Positions 20,861-32,573 of a stretch of DNA of 64,000 nucleotides are shown here, in pieces. The position numbers were made by a program, and so were the translations under genes. This stretch comes from Brassica napus. Lineage: Eukaryota; Streptophyta; Magnoliopsida; Brassicales; Brassicaceae. Location: assembly GCF_020379485.1 (NCBI RefSeq), contig NC_063449.1, positions 32,795,473-32,859,472 of the forward strand, given 5' to 3'. Every line of letters begins with the position of its first letter. Within the stretch, counting starts at the first letter, position 1. Below the pieces are notes generated by a model. The model worked only from the letters and a program-made list of their open reading frames with translations. It was not told where the DNA came from and ran no database searches.

Positions 20861-22619
20861 GAAATATCAAAGTACATATCAATAATTTTTCTATATTTAA
20901 ATTATTGGTCACTAATAATAGTATTATTACATCACTTCCAATAAATATTAATATTATTTTATAATTTAATATTTTTATGATTTAATAATGCATAGACAAA
21001 TTTTAAACGGTTTCAGTTCTAAAACGGTTATCAATCATCGATTTTATAAAATTTACGTAAAACAATAATAATAAATGCAGGTGCATTATTGAACAATTTT
21101 TTTTTGTTCTGATGTGTTTTACTTATATGAAATTTTGATCCCTAAAATGTTTCAAATCTTATACAGAAGTAAAGTTTGCCAAACATAATAAAAGAAAAGT
21201 AATTCAAACTGTCTTCCTAATTTGACTGTGAAAGTCAGGTTACTCTTTTTCATTTCATATAATAGAAACTTATTTGAGATTAATATAAATAAAATTTTAA
21301 AATTTTAAAATGAGAAATAGAATTTTAAAACTAAATTTCCTCATTTATACAAAAGATTTACCATGAAAGTAAAAATAGTAAGTTGCAATTGATCAAATAA
21401 ACACAATTAATCTTAAATTAAGATGATAATTTACATGTGATAAAATGTGAAAAAAAATAAAATTATATTATCCGTGCTACGCGCGGAAAAATGATCTGGT
21501 CTAAATAATGATTGTTTATTTTCAACAATTAATGAGTACTATATAAGGTTACTGTGTCAGTTGAATGACTATGGTTTGAATTTCACTGCAATTTTAATCA
21601 TAATTTGCTACTCTAACAAACCTAATTCACATATTTTAGTGATTATCTGAACCTTTTGTTTTGCTGAAGATGATTATCTGAACTACCACATGCACGGAAC
21701 TCGCAATTATTTAAAAAAAAACTAGTAGTATGTTGTTTTGTAAACATATAGAATAAAACCCATAAATTTACAGCTACATATATGGCAAGAATTGGACTAA
21801 CTAATTAACATCATGATTATTAACGAACGGCATCTTTAAGTTTATAATCAACAAGTATATACACATATATACTTAACGTACAAACCAAGTTCGGATTTCA
21901 CTGTGTTAACATGTGCAGAAACTATATGACATGAATGTTCATATCAAACTTCAATAATGAGTTAAAAATTTGTTCTCGACGTCTATTCAGAACAACTAAA
22001 ATCACATCGCGTATGATGTGCTCGTTAATCGTTTAAGATTAGTCCAGGAGTGAGTGTTTGTGTACATATATGAATAAGTAAGCATATGCATAAAATGTTT
22101 GCAGTCACGATCATCGGTAGATACATCAATGATCAATCTTTGGTTAATACAGATCTGGAAATGCGACGAAACATGTGGAAATTAATCATGACACAACGAA
22201 TCATCGTCTTAAATACGAGTTTTGTATACATCGTTGGATCTGCCACATGCGAATTTACGAATAAACCCCTTACGAAAGAGAGTTGGGTTATTTAGGGCAA
22301 CGAAGAGAACAAGACAGAAAAGGAGATGAAGATTCCTTTTTCCACGTGGACCCCAAAAACCCCACGCTCTCTCTCATTGTGTGCATGTGAAGTTGGCATC
22401 TTCTTTTAAATTATAATATAAAGTTTTTATTTTATTTATTTTACCAAGGAAACTGTTACTGAAAAGGGGAAAGGATGAGCAACTCTCGTCTCTCAGTCCC
22501 ACCTCCCCAATTAATTCTTTATTTTTATAATGTAAACAAAACAATAACAATAATATGTAAAAAACAAATACAGACAAACAACAAAAACCATTCATTTATA
22601 AAGGATTTAAAAACATTAC
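20861..22619. other. Intergenic, no gene seen
   Basis: AT-rich. Open stretches up to 73 codons on either strand show no family features. One micro-insertion lies at 21640-21683. Confidence 0.5.
21640..21683 (-). repeat. Micro-insertion: 13-bp direct repeat around an 18-bp insert
   Basis: Repeat tgattatctgaac at 21640-21652 and 21671-21683. The insert, read on the minus strand, is tcttcagcaaaacaaaag: A-rich but not a pure tail. Confidence 0.65.
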
Positions 22620-22859
22620 GGCTGTAACTGGAAATAGATTTTATGAATGCTCTGAATGAAAGGAACTAGAAAAAATGGAACGTCAATGTTGGAATGGCAG
22701 CAGTTATGGAATTACATAAATTGGAATGAGTAACTGCAGGAAACCATTTTTGTAACATAAATGGTAACATTTTAAAGGAAAGGAATGGAATGACATTAAC
22801 TATAGCTTTAATTAAATTACTACATATTCTCATTATACTAATTAAATGTATCTTACAGT

Positions 22860-23270
22860 CGGTGTTTTTAAAACCGGACCGACCGATAGTTGAACCAGGT
22901 TCGACCATGAACCGGTAGTCGGGTTGGGTCTAAAATTGGTTCAACCATAAACCGGTTACATAGCCGGATTGGATCTCAAGATTATTAAATTGATAAAAAT
23001 CACTTAAACTATCAAAAATCTATAAATCATCCATTTAAACATAAAACTAGTTTATATTTATATTGTTTTATGTTTGAAATTCATTTATACTTTAAGTATA
23101 TATCATATATACTAACATTACTTTTAGATTTATGTACTAAAAACATATTAAACCATATTATTGAACAAGGTTTGACCATATTATTGAACCAGGTTTGATC
23201 CGGTCGAACCATATTGAACCGTGATCCAAAAATTATCCGGTTCAGCTTCCGGTCCGGTTTTAAAACAATG
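22860..23270. mobile_element. hAT-type MITE (CCGG/TTTTAAAA-ended family)
   Basis: The 8-bp duplication cttacagt is at 22852-22859 and 23271-23278. Ends are cggtgtttttaaaaccgg (left) and cattgttttaaaaccgg (right, reverse complement). Interior has repeated aaccggtt and gaaccatattgaacc words. 411 bp, no transposase. Confidence 0.85.
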
Positions 23271-23434
23271 CTTACAGTAAAATAAAGGCTCATTAAATTT
23301 AATAAACAATGATAAAAAGGAAGCAAAAATATTTATTTAAACTTTAGTTTGATACTAACATTTTTATTAGTGAAATCTAGCGCTGGGATGCGTATAGTTT
23401 TGCAAGTTTGATCACTACGAAGTTTTTAAATAAG

Positions 23435-23479
23435 AAATATGTTTTTTTTGTAAAAAAAAAAAAAAAAAAAAATATGTTT
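23435..23479. repeat. Possible micro-insertion: 10-bp direct repeat around a T/A-rich insert
   Basis: Repeat aaatatgttt at 23435-23444 and 23470-23479 around tttttgt followed by a long A run. The repeat is short and AT-rich, so this is the weakest of the set. Confidence 0.4.
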
Positions 23480-23810
23480 GATATATTTTAGTTTAAGATT
23501 GTAACAAATAATACTCTATGAGAATTTTCAATTTAAAATCTTAACAAATCTAGCATGTGACTGCAAATAAATAATTATTATCTAAACATAATTAAAAATA
23601 TCTGATTTTGTTCCATTCCACTCCATTCACGTAACTTTTTTCTTCTGAATGATTTACTACTACGTTCCTTTTGTTTCCATTTATCCCATAGGAATTATTG
23701 GAATGTGATTGTTTTTTAGTTCCATGTAACTGGTGATTTTATTTTGGAATCAAACGGAATGACCCATTCCACATATTCCAATTCCAAATTTTGTTGATCC
23801 AGTTACGGCC

Positions 23811-24095
23811 TACAAGTTACAATTTCAATTATTTGTTTTTAAGCCCCACGTTGTCCCCATCTCTTACCGTTACTTATGTTTATGTATTTATCGCAAAAAA
23901 TAACTAAATCACATTTATTAAATTTTGTTTCAACATATTATTTTTTCTCAGTATAACTTAAAAATCAAATATAAAAAAAGAAACCAGCCCTTTCCAATAT
24001 TTAAATTCGCTTCTTCTGTATCAAAACTTTAAAAATATTACTACTAATCTTTCAAGTTTCACCACAACCCAGTCGAACCCGAATGATCATCCACA
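23811..24095. other. DF1 3' flank
   Basis: Short gene-free stretch after the DF1 stop, presumably holding its 3' untranslated region on the minus strand. Confidence 0.5.
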
Positions 24096-26407
24096 TCACA
24101 TGTTATTCGTCGGCTTGTTATTGTTGTTATTGCTCGGCACAAGCTCAAACTCACCTCCTTCCTCTTCCTCATTCTCTTCGTAGTCTTCCTCATCGTCGTA
24201 TTCTTCTCCATCTGTGCCTTCTTCATCATCAAAGTTCTTATCCAACGGCTGAGGAGGAGGATGTTGATCAGGTTGAGCCGTTGCAGCAACTGTACTCGTC
24301 ACTGTAGTAGTTGCCATCGCCGGAGGCCATTGTTGCTCCGGTTGGACCATCAAAGGAACCGAATTATCCGGTTTAACTAAACCGGAAGTTGAGGAAGAAG
24401 ATGCAATAACGTTGTTATTGGTGTGGAACTTGTTCCTCTCCCTATATAAAGCATCAAGCTGGTGAAAGTAAGGACAAGTCTTGGAATCTTCAGGGCGTTT
24501 CTTGTTGCTCTCCTTGACTTTCTTGAAATATTTGTTTATGTTTTCCCATTTTTCTTTGCATCTCTTTGAGTTCCTGTTGAACCCTAAACGTTTCATTCCC
24601 GCTGATATCTCTTCCCACAACGGTCCTTTTGGTCCGTTCTCTTGATACTTTGAATCAAGATTCGTCCTCAGCTTTATCAATGCCTCTATCTCCACTTTTG
24701 GCCACCGCGATGAGCTCACCGCTCCTGCCGCCGAGGCCGACACTGGAGTCATGTTCTGATCACCGTTGTCTGTTTTGGAAGTGTCTACGGTCGGTGTCAC
24801 TGGCTGTGTCGGCTGCGTAGGTGGAGGAGGTGGCGGTTGGGGCGTTTGCTGGTTGTTGTTATTATTAACCTGCATTTGCGATGGAGCCTGTTGCGGTTGC
24901 GGTTGTGGTTGCGGAATTATTGATTGACCTTGAGGGTTCGGTTTCTCAGATAGTTTCTGAAGAAACGCCATAACCGCGGCGTCTTTTGCGGCGGACATGG
25001 AGCGTTCTTGAGCTAAGATATCGCGTTCGCGGTTGATACGAGCAATCTCTTGCACTCTCCAAGACTCTTCTCTAACCAACCTCTCGTCCTCTCGCTTCTC
25101 GACAGCTTCCAAGAACTTGCGTTGAAGCTCCTCTTGCTTATCAACAACCTGTCTCGTTAACCGCTCGAAAAACTCTTTCCATTTTCTCTTCCTTTTCTTC
25201 TTCCTCGTCGTGGTGGTTCCGTCCCCAACATCGACGTCAGAAGACGTTGAACGAGAAGAAGATGTTGAATTATCCGACAGAAAGTCTCCGGAGATGTTTG
25301 GGAACGAAGGTACGTTCGCAGGCTGAGTATAAGGAGGAAGGGTTGTGTTTGTTATCTGCGGTGTAATAGTTGTTACCGGAGGAGGAGTGGAGAACATGGG
25401 GCTGTTGTTGTTGTGCGGTCGTAGAGGCGGCTGCGGTTGAAGCGGTTGCGGTTGAGTCTGTGGTGGTGGTTGTTGTTGTTGTTGTTGATGATGGATGGAA
25501 GAGGAGGTTGGTCGAGTCTCGAGAGCTTCTAATTGATCAAAGAAGCGATAAGTTTTGCCTTCGGATTTTCCTGTACGGCCTTCTTTGGTTCGTTTGTGGT
25601 ATTTGTAAACGTTTTCGAATTTCTCTTTGCATTTTTTGGCGTTTCTTATGTAACCAAGCTCAGCCATTTTCCTGAGAACAATATAAACATAGTTAATTTA
25701 AACTCACAATTACAAAATTTAATATTATGGATTTTGCTCATGAAAAAGTCACGAATATATTGTTTATTTAAATAAAATAAAATAAGTAAAATGAGAATAT
25801 ATATATGTATGTATATGTATATAGTTGAGAAGTGGATCAATCAGCATGAGTTTGAGTTTGTGAAAGACTTCGCCTTCTCAATCTCATGAATAAAACATGA
25901 CTCAACTTACTTTAACTAGTTTAACAGTTAATCAATTAAAGTAAAACCGAATCTGAGAAAATTAACATTACAAAAACCAGATCTTTAAACTACTTCAGTT
26001 AAAAAAAAGAAGAGAAGACAAGCTTATGTAATAATCATTCCAAATTAGATCAAAATCACCAATGATTTAGAAAAAAATAAAATAAAACAAAGAGTGGAAT
26101 AGAGATTTTTTCCAAAAAGAGGAAAATGAATAAAGGAGACGCACCTGGAAACCTCTTCCCACAAGGGTCCTTTAACGCTAGCGTCTCGAAACGCTATTCC
26201 CATGTCAGATCGTATTTTTAGCAGCGCAAGCGTTTCCTGCCGCGGCCACCGGTTTCCTCCAAAACCGCGGTCGTTCATCTCTTCCGACACCTCAAAAGCT
26301 CCAACCGTTGCTGCAGCTGCCGCAGCTTCTGTAGCGGCTGAATCGTTCGATGGTGGGGGTGCAGCTGAGGTTGCGGCTGTGGTTGTAGTACCACCCAGCT
26401 GCATCAT
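24096..26407 (-). CDS. DF1: DF1 trihelix transcription factor, intact
   Basis: Two exons: 26407-26145 and 25671-24096 (a phase-2 intron splits an Arg codon), giving 612 residues, close to Arabidopsis DF1. Trihelix 1 is at about residues 52-125 (NRWPRQETLALLKIRSDMG onward, then KKCKEKFENVYKYHKRTKEG). Trihelix 2 is at about 408-480 (SSRWPKVEIEALIKLR to the CPYFHQLDALY block). Between them are a Gln/Pro/Asn-rich linker, a basic RKKKRKRK stretch near 244-251 that could be a nuclear signal, and a coiled-coil at about 254-329. The tail is Glu/Asp-rich and ends in an Asn run. The family binds GT-type promoter elements; Arabidopsis DF1 and its relative GTL1 restrain root-hair growth. Either of two adjacent Met codons (26407 or 26404) could start. 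Both domains keep their Trp residues, unlike its neighbour GT2, with which it is tail to tail. Confidence 0.95.
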
Positions 26408-27345
26408 CTTTAACAGTTTTTTTTTGTAAAAAAAAATTCTCCCTCTCTCTGTCTTTGACGGAGAAGTTACAGAAATGAAAAATAAAAATAAAAAGGGAAA
26501 AAATAAAAATTCATAGACGAAAGAGAAAATATGGGAGAGAGAGAGTTTACATGAGGAAGAAGAGTGAAATCTCGAGGCGCAGGGTTTTATGGAGTCAGAG
26601 TTTGTAAACACCTAAAGTTATTTTTTCTTTTTATATTTCTTTTCTCTTTCTGTGATGGATCTGCTTGTTACTCTCAAGGAGCTTGAAAATATTTATATTA
26701 CAATTCCCTACGTTTTACCATAAATCGCATATATTATGATTTTAAAAATACTATTAAATAAAAATTTAATATAATCAATAATAGATACAATAATACAATT
26801 AACTGATTACATAATTTTTTGGCAAAGTTAAAGTTTACATTGATAAGCGAAAACATCTATATAAGTAATAAGAAAACATCTTACATATTAAAATAGAGGA
26901 AATATCTTTCCTTACCTATTTAATTCAAATTTTACCACTTTTCATTGATATTTTTTTCCTTTGTTTGAGCCAAAATGAAATCTTCGTAACTTCTCTCTTT
27001 CATATTCCAAATGTTGAGTAAATAAGCGATTTAATTTACAGTGTATTTCCGTAACAAACTTTTTATATTATGATTTACATTGGTAAGTTATACACGCTGA
27101 TATATCTAATAGGGTATATATATTGCTGACTTTTATTTTTACTTTTCTAAAATTAATGTGACATTTTCTACATATGATAAAACTATAATAAAAATTATAT
27201 ATTTTATATTAAAATGGCTAATACATGTCTATTGCAAAAGTGTTATGTTAAATACAATAAATAATATGATTAAAACTTGCAATTTGTAGTAAAGCGAATT
27301 ATATTATCGTTATACTGTTACCTAAATTCAATAACTTGAAGATAG
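26408..27345. other. DF1 upstream region
   Basis: Starts with a CT/GA-rich leader (minus strand) next to DF1 exon 1 and becomes AT-rich. No other gene. It ends at the target duplication of the MULE at 27355. Confidence 0.5.
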
Positions 27346-27354
27346 ATTGAAATA

Positions 27355-28061
27355 GAGAAATTCTAGGTTCACCGACCAATAGTGTTTAATTATTTGATAT
27401 TTGATATCTTTCAAAAAAAGAAATAAAATTGAATATCCAAATTAGATTATATTTTTAAAATAAAATAATAAAAATACATAAAAATAGTTACAAAAAATAA
27501 ATTAATTAATATTGTTAAATCTTCAGTAAAATACTAAACCCTGTACCCTAAATCCTAAACCCTAAACCCTAAACGTTAAACCTTAAACTTTGGATAAACT
27601 CTAAACCGTTGAAAAATCTTAAACCCTAAATCATACATTAAAAACTAAATTTTACTAACACTAAACCCCAAATCCTAATTACTAAACCCTAAACCATTGG
27701 ATAAACCCTAAACCATTAGGTAAACTCTGAACCCTTGGATAAATCATAAACTCTAGGGTTTAATTTTAAATATTTTTGATTTAGAGTTTATGATTTATCC
27801 AAGGGTTCAGAGTTTATCCAAGGGTTTAGGGTTTAGTGATTAGGGTATAGGATTTAGTATTTTGCTAAAAGTTTATCAATATTTATTTATTTATTTTTTG
27901 TAACTATTTTTATGTATTTTTATTGTTTTATTTTAAAAATATAATCTTATTTGGAAATTCAATTTTTTCCTTTTTTAAAAGATATCAAATATCAAATACT
28001 CAAACACTATTGGTTGGTGAATCTACAGGTTCATCTTAGGGTGTGAACCCAAAAATTTCTC
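27355..28061. mobile_element. Non-autonomous Mutator-like element with telomere-like repeats
   Basis: Perfect 9-bp duplication attgaaata at 27346-27354 and 28062-28070. Ends are gagaaattctaggttcaccg (left) and gagaaatttttgggttcaca (right, reverse complement). The left terminal repeat lacks a middle block that the right one keeps. The interior has a ccctaaa-rich array on the left and a tttaggg/tttatccaaggg array on the right, so the two halves are opposed. 707 bp, no coding capacity. Same family as 3667-4388. Confidence 0.88.
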
Positions 28062-28070
28062 ATTGAAATA

Positions 28071-29605
28071 TACATAAACACTGTTTTTCTATTATAATAA
28101 GAAAAGGAAAGAAAATAGAGCAACGGTGTAATGTTAAGACAGGAATTTATACGGAAGAAACTGAAGCTTTTTAGCCAATTTATTCAAAAGTAATTTATTT
28201 TCAGAGATCTATTGACAGCTGCACATAAAGACGGTGGTGATTAGTTGGTTTTTGTCCGTCCAGCAAAATTGTCTTAGAAAGCGGCTTTTAATCTCAAGCA
28301 TTCAATTTATTTTAGTTTCGGGCTTATGACTTTCATAAGGACATTACCCTTGGTTAATAATGGAAAAGAAATGGGATTTTTGGTGTAAGATAATTTTCAA
28401 TCAAAATGTTTATATAAACAAATTTTGTATAGTGGAAGTTTTAGGTAAAATAATATAAAAATATATCGAAATGGTTTATATACTACTATTTGTGATATTT
28501 TATCATTTTTTGTTCTTCTGTAAGAATAAGAGGTTAATCGTAAAAAAAAATAGGTGTCTTAGCATTTTTTAAAAAGCTGGAGATGAGGATCAACTTGCTT
28601 TTTGGAACGTATTATTCGGAATTACTATGTAGACCCTAACGTGGATCCCATTGACCTTTAATCATTGAGGGTTACCTAGCTATTATATTATTAGTTGAAA
28701 ATTTAAATTAAATTTTTTTTTGGTAAAATAAATTTATAATTAATGAACTAATTCATCCTGATTACTGATCTGGATTTGTCCCCCTCACATTCACATATAC
28801 AAATTATTCTAATCACCACAAGTACTGATCGCCCACACTCTCTAAACACGGGCTTGATTTCAAATCAATCCTGAGATATGATTTTCTCGACAAATTATTG
28901 CTATAACCCAAACTAAAGCAATAAAATAATAAATATAAAGGATGATGGGATGTTAGAAGTGAAGTAGTTAGATGTGAGTCGTTTTCTGGATTGAAGTAAA
29001 CGGTCACCATTTCCCGTTCAGGCCATACATAGCCTCAGTTTATTGATTTTTGTATCATGCTGAACCGATTTGACAGCCGTTATCTAACGTAATTAGCTAA
29101 ATCAATAATTTAAACATGGCCCAAACAACCAATTTCAAGAATAAGTAATTTTCACAAATTAACCTTGCGTTTTAATTTTTCATTTATTTTGTTGGGTACT
29201 CCGAACAAATCCGACTAATCCTTTAGATATGCAAACTTGTGACGCACGTACATAACATGTTAACCATCTTAATATATTTTCTACCTTTTTGTGGAAAACA
29301 ATTTATATTTACAATCCTCAATCAAATTTTTTTCTTTTACAATCCCTAATCATATCTAGTTGTTGTTGAGCTAACAGATTATATTTTACAAATTTTCTAT
29401 CTTGTTGTCGAGAAAATTATACCTAGTATATTTAAAGTCACAAAATATTAGGGTTTTGGTATAAAGCAATAAGAAGTTATACGATGCAAAAGAGTATATT
29501 AAATTATATGTTTTTTTTGAAAAATATTAGATTATAATTTTTTTTGTCGGCTATTAGATTATAAATTAATAGTCGAGTTTTGATAGGAGTTGAACTAGGG
29601 TTAGC
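28071..29605. other. Intergenic, no gene seen
   Basis: AT-rich, only chance open frames. A micro-insertion at 29525-29564 lies close to the retroposon insertion point. Confidence 0.5.
29525..29564 (-). repeat. Micro-insertion: 13-bp direct repeat around a 14-bp insert
   Basis: Repeat tattagattataa at 29525-29537 and 29552-29564. On the minus strand the insert reads gccgac followed by A8. Confidence 0.75.
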
Positions 29606-29623
29606 AATGTTAATCCTTAATTA

Positions 29624-31238
29624 CCAACGTCGAGTTGGCCCAGTGGTAAAGGGGTTGCGGCTGTAACTTCCGTCACCCGGGTTCGATTCGCGCTGGAAGA
29701 GACTATTTACAATGCTTGGGTGGAATTGGAATTGGAACAATTCCTCTTCTCCCTCTTAACTTTCGGAAACCCTAATTTTTGATTAGCGCCATTCAGCCGG
29801 TGGCGGATTCCTGCGAGTCTGTCGCTGTCGTCACCGGCTGTCTTCCCCTTAATCTTTTCTGTCTCTTTCCCATTTCTGTTTCGCCTCCTTTCTCTGCTCT
29901 TTGTCTCACCGATATACCTTCTGTTGTGGTCTCCCTCTCTTCGCCGGCGTCGCTGCTCGGTGGTTAGGGATCTGGAGCGGTGGTGAGGTGCGTCTGTAAG
30001 GGTGGGGCTTGGTGGTTCTTCTGAGGACTAACTTCAAGGCATCGCTCAGATTTGGCCAGATCTGCTTTTAATGGAGGACAATTGTGCTTTGATGGTGGTT
30101 CTCCGGTCATCGTCGATTCCTCCGGCGTCTGTTAGCTGGTGTCAAAGACAGGTTTCCTCGTTCTCGGTTGGAGGGCTCTCGTCCCTGAGATCTCTACTTC
30201 AGATTCATCGTTGTTTTTCATTACCAATGAGAAACTGATGTATCAAGAGTCGATTTTGGGTCTCAAGCGAGCTCCCTGGCGGTGGTGGTGACTCTCTGTT
30301 AGTGGTTTTTCCTTGTACGTGGATGCATGGCTCCTTGTGGCTAGAAGGTGTTGCTGTCAAGCTTATGAGGAGGGTTGAGCTCTTCTTCTCATCTTAACCG
30401 GAGGTGGCAGTCTGGTGAACTGATTAGATTGAGCTTCCTTGTTTGATTTTTGGTCAGGCTCTTGTTTTCAGTGTCTGACGCTCGTGCGGGTCAATGTGGT
30501 CTTAGGTTGTTGTAGTCTACCTTCGTCCTCATTCCCGGTGACAGCGAGTGTCGCTAGCATCTCTGCAGTAAGGGTTTTAGTGATTTGGTTCTTGCCCTGT
30601 GGTGTTAGCTCCTTTATCGTGCAGGGTCTGGTGGAAGTGGTGGGTTTATCATCCATTAGTCTATCCAAATAAGAGTGGTTGTGGGATTGATGTTGGGGTG
30701 TTGGTGGTTCCGGTGAGGGTCTTACGGGTTGTTGGAGTTTCCTGATACCTTTGAACTTCAGGAGGGAGGAGCAGAGGTGGCTGTTTGCGGTGATTGGTGT
30801 CTGGGGCTTCGACAGGCTCTGGTTCGTCCGTTTCGCCGCTTTGGTGCTGCCCCATTGTCGTCTGCTGCGAGCTCTGAGTTCTCGCTGGTGTCTTTGCTCT
30901 CTGCTGGTGGCAGGGCTTCGTGGTGAGGTCATGTTTTGGAGGCGAGTGCCTGGGCAAGCCAATATTACCGGCTCGTGACTCATGTTATAACTGATGCCTT
31001 ACTATGGAGTTTCTGATCTTGCGTGTTGCGTACTCTAGGCAACTCTCACAAGTTCTCTCGAGTGCTCTCTCCTTCGTCTTTCGGTGTCCGTCCTCAATCG
31101 TGTTTTTCTTTACTGTATTTTGTTGTTGTTTAGTAGTTTCATTTCGGTGTTTGTATTCTCTGCTACTAGTATCTCTTTGTACGTTCTGTCACAAACTCAA
31201 AAACTGGTAATGCAATCTTAATATGTTTACCCAAAAAA
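29624..31238 (+). mobile_element. 1.6-kb retroposon with tRNA-like head and LINE-like A-tailed end
   Basis: The 18-bp target duplication aatgttRatccttaatta (one mismatch) is at 29606-29623 and 31239-31256. The head has a box-A-like gttggcccagtggtaaag and, about 30 bp on, a box-B-like ggttcgattc. The 3' end is tatgtttaccc followed by A8, in the style of plant LINE tails. The body of about 1.5 kb is clearly more GC-rich than its surroundings, rich in TGG/CGG words, and has no reverse transcriptase or other recognised frame; open stretches up to 171 codons on the minus strand look incidental. The head aligns with the SINE at 52518-52684. The length is far above a normal SINE, so it may be a composite of a SINE head and a LINE-derived body. 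Confidence 0.8.
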
Positions 31239-31256
31239 AATGTTGATCCTTAATTA

Positions 31257-31867
31257 ACAAAGATGGGATGAACACGAACACACAGGAGATACAAAATTAA
31301 ACAAACCAAAAACTTTCCAACATAATTTTTGAGATTAGTGACGAACTGACGAATAAATTCTTCACAGCCATCACAGCTCGCAAATTATCCAGTTACCATA
31401 ACCTTGCTGTATCATTTTTTGGGGTGCAATGCAGCGACCATCCTATATTCTGTTATTCTATAACATATGTAAATTTATTAACACGATGTAGTTTTGAGGT
31501 TATAGTAAAAATGTAAATTGTCAAAGGAAGCACGATTTTTATCTAAGGCTAATTATCAGTCTATTGAGCATATAGAGCGACATATCGTACATGTGGTAAA
31601 AGGATTGGAAATTTACCAGATTCATTAGGATTAAAAAGTAATAATGTTAGATTTGGGATATTTAATGAATTATAGGGAAATGTATTGAAAGGTGGATATA
31701 TCATATCAGGGACCATCCTTTTGATAGCTCCTAAAAGCATTGAATATGATATATAATATTATCCTTAACGTTACAATTTTATCTTATTCTACTTAATAAT
31801 TTAAAAAATAAATAAATTCTACTTAATAATTTAAAAGTAAGTTTATCTGTGGTGAGTCTTTTTCATA
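31257..31867. other. Intergenic, no gene seen
   Basis: AT-rich spacer between the retroposon and the hAT-type MITE. It contains one micro-insertion. Confidence 0.5.
31786..31836 (+). repeat. Micro-insertion: 21-bp direct repeat around a 9-bp insert
   Basis: A perfect 21-bp repeat beginning attctacttaataattta lies at 31786-31806 and 31816-31836, separated by aataaataa. It has the longest duplication and the smallest insert of the set. Confidence 0.75.
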
Positions 31868-31875
31868 GGTGCACT

Positions 31876-32565
31876 TAGGGGTGGGTGTTCGGGTACCCGT
31901 TCGGATTCGGATCGGCTATTTCGGATTTTCGGGTATTTCGGTATAGAGGTATAGAACCCGTTCAGGTATTTCTGTACTTCGGGTCGGGTTCGGGTATTTT
32001 TAGTTCGGGTTCGGTTATTTCAGATCGGGTTTGGATATTTAGATTTTGAAAAAAAAAATTAAATTTTTCATTTCTCAAATTTCTTATATTTAAAATTATA
32101 ACTTTCACTTAACTATTTTTTATTTTTAATAGATTGAATGGTTAATAGATTTGGACATCGCATTTTGAAACTAAAAAAAACATTAATTTGGTTATTGTTT
32201 TTAAATTTTGGATGTAACTTTTTGTTAATTCTTGAAATAAAAAGTTTGACATGCATTTTAAGTGAGTAGCAAATCATTTTCTCCGTAATTCTACGTATAT
32301 CATATGAACTTAAACTATGTGTAGTATTAATATAAATATTTTATATAAAATGAGAGATGTAAACTAAAAATATACGGTTAATTATACATATTTATCTTCG
32401 GATATCCATTCGGGTTTGGATATTACCCGTTCGAGTTCGGATATCCAATCTCTCCTAATTCAATACTCGTTCGGATATTTTGCTACTTCGGTTCGGATTT
32501 CGGTTCGGGTTTTTCGGATCGGGTTCGGATGCGGCTTCGGATATCGGGTAAAATGCCCACCCCTA
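31876..32565. mobile_element. hAT-type MITE built of TTCGGGT repeats
   Basis: Perfect 8-bp duplication ggtgcact at 31868-31875 and 32566-32573. Ends taggggtggg are perfect inverted repeats. The two subterminal regions are dense arrays of short ttcgggt and ttcggat words in the same orientation, around an AT-rich middle. 690 bp, no transposase. Confidence 0.88.
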
Positions 32566-32573
32566 GGTGCACT

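Larger units (their letters stand above)
22620..23810. mobile_element. Harbinger-like non-autonomous element with GGAATG-rich ends, hosting a hAT MITE
   Basis: Inverted ends are ggctgtaactgga (left) and ggccgtaactgga (right, reverse complement). They are flanked by tac on both sides, consistent with a 3-bp duplication. Both flanks inside are rich in GGAATG/CATTCC words. No coding capacity. The hAT-type element 22860-23270 is inserted within it, so this element is the older of the two. Confidence 0.6.

Noticed and set aside
23180..23260. CRISPR-like or regularly spaced short repeats (ccggttgaacc words)
   Set aside because: A eukaryotic genome, irregular spacing, and the words belong to the subterminal arrays of hAT-type MITEs.
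25370..25675. 101-codon plus-strand frame opposite DF1
   Set aside because: It is the antisense shadow of the Gln-rich and trihelix coding sequence of DF1.
29624..29700. Functional tRNA gene
   Set aside because: Box A and B words are present, but no cloverleaf with paired acceptor ends could be drawn, and the sequence continues into a retroposon body with a target duplication.
30468..30983. 171-codon open frame on the minus strand in the 1.6-kb retroposon
   Set aside because: Composition is Arg/Thr/Pro-rich, as expected when GC-rich non-coding DNA is read; overlapping frames are equally open and no domain is recognisable.
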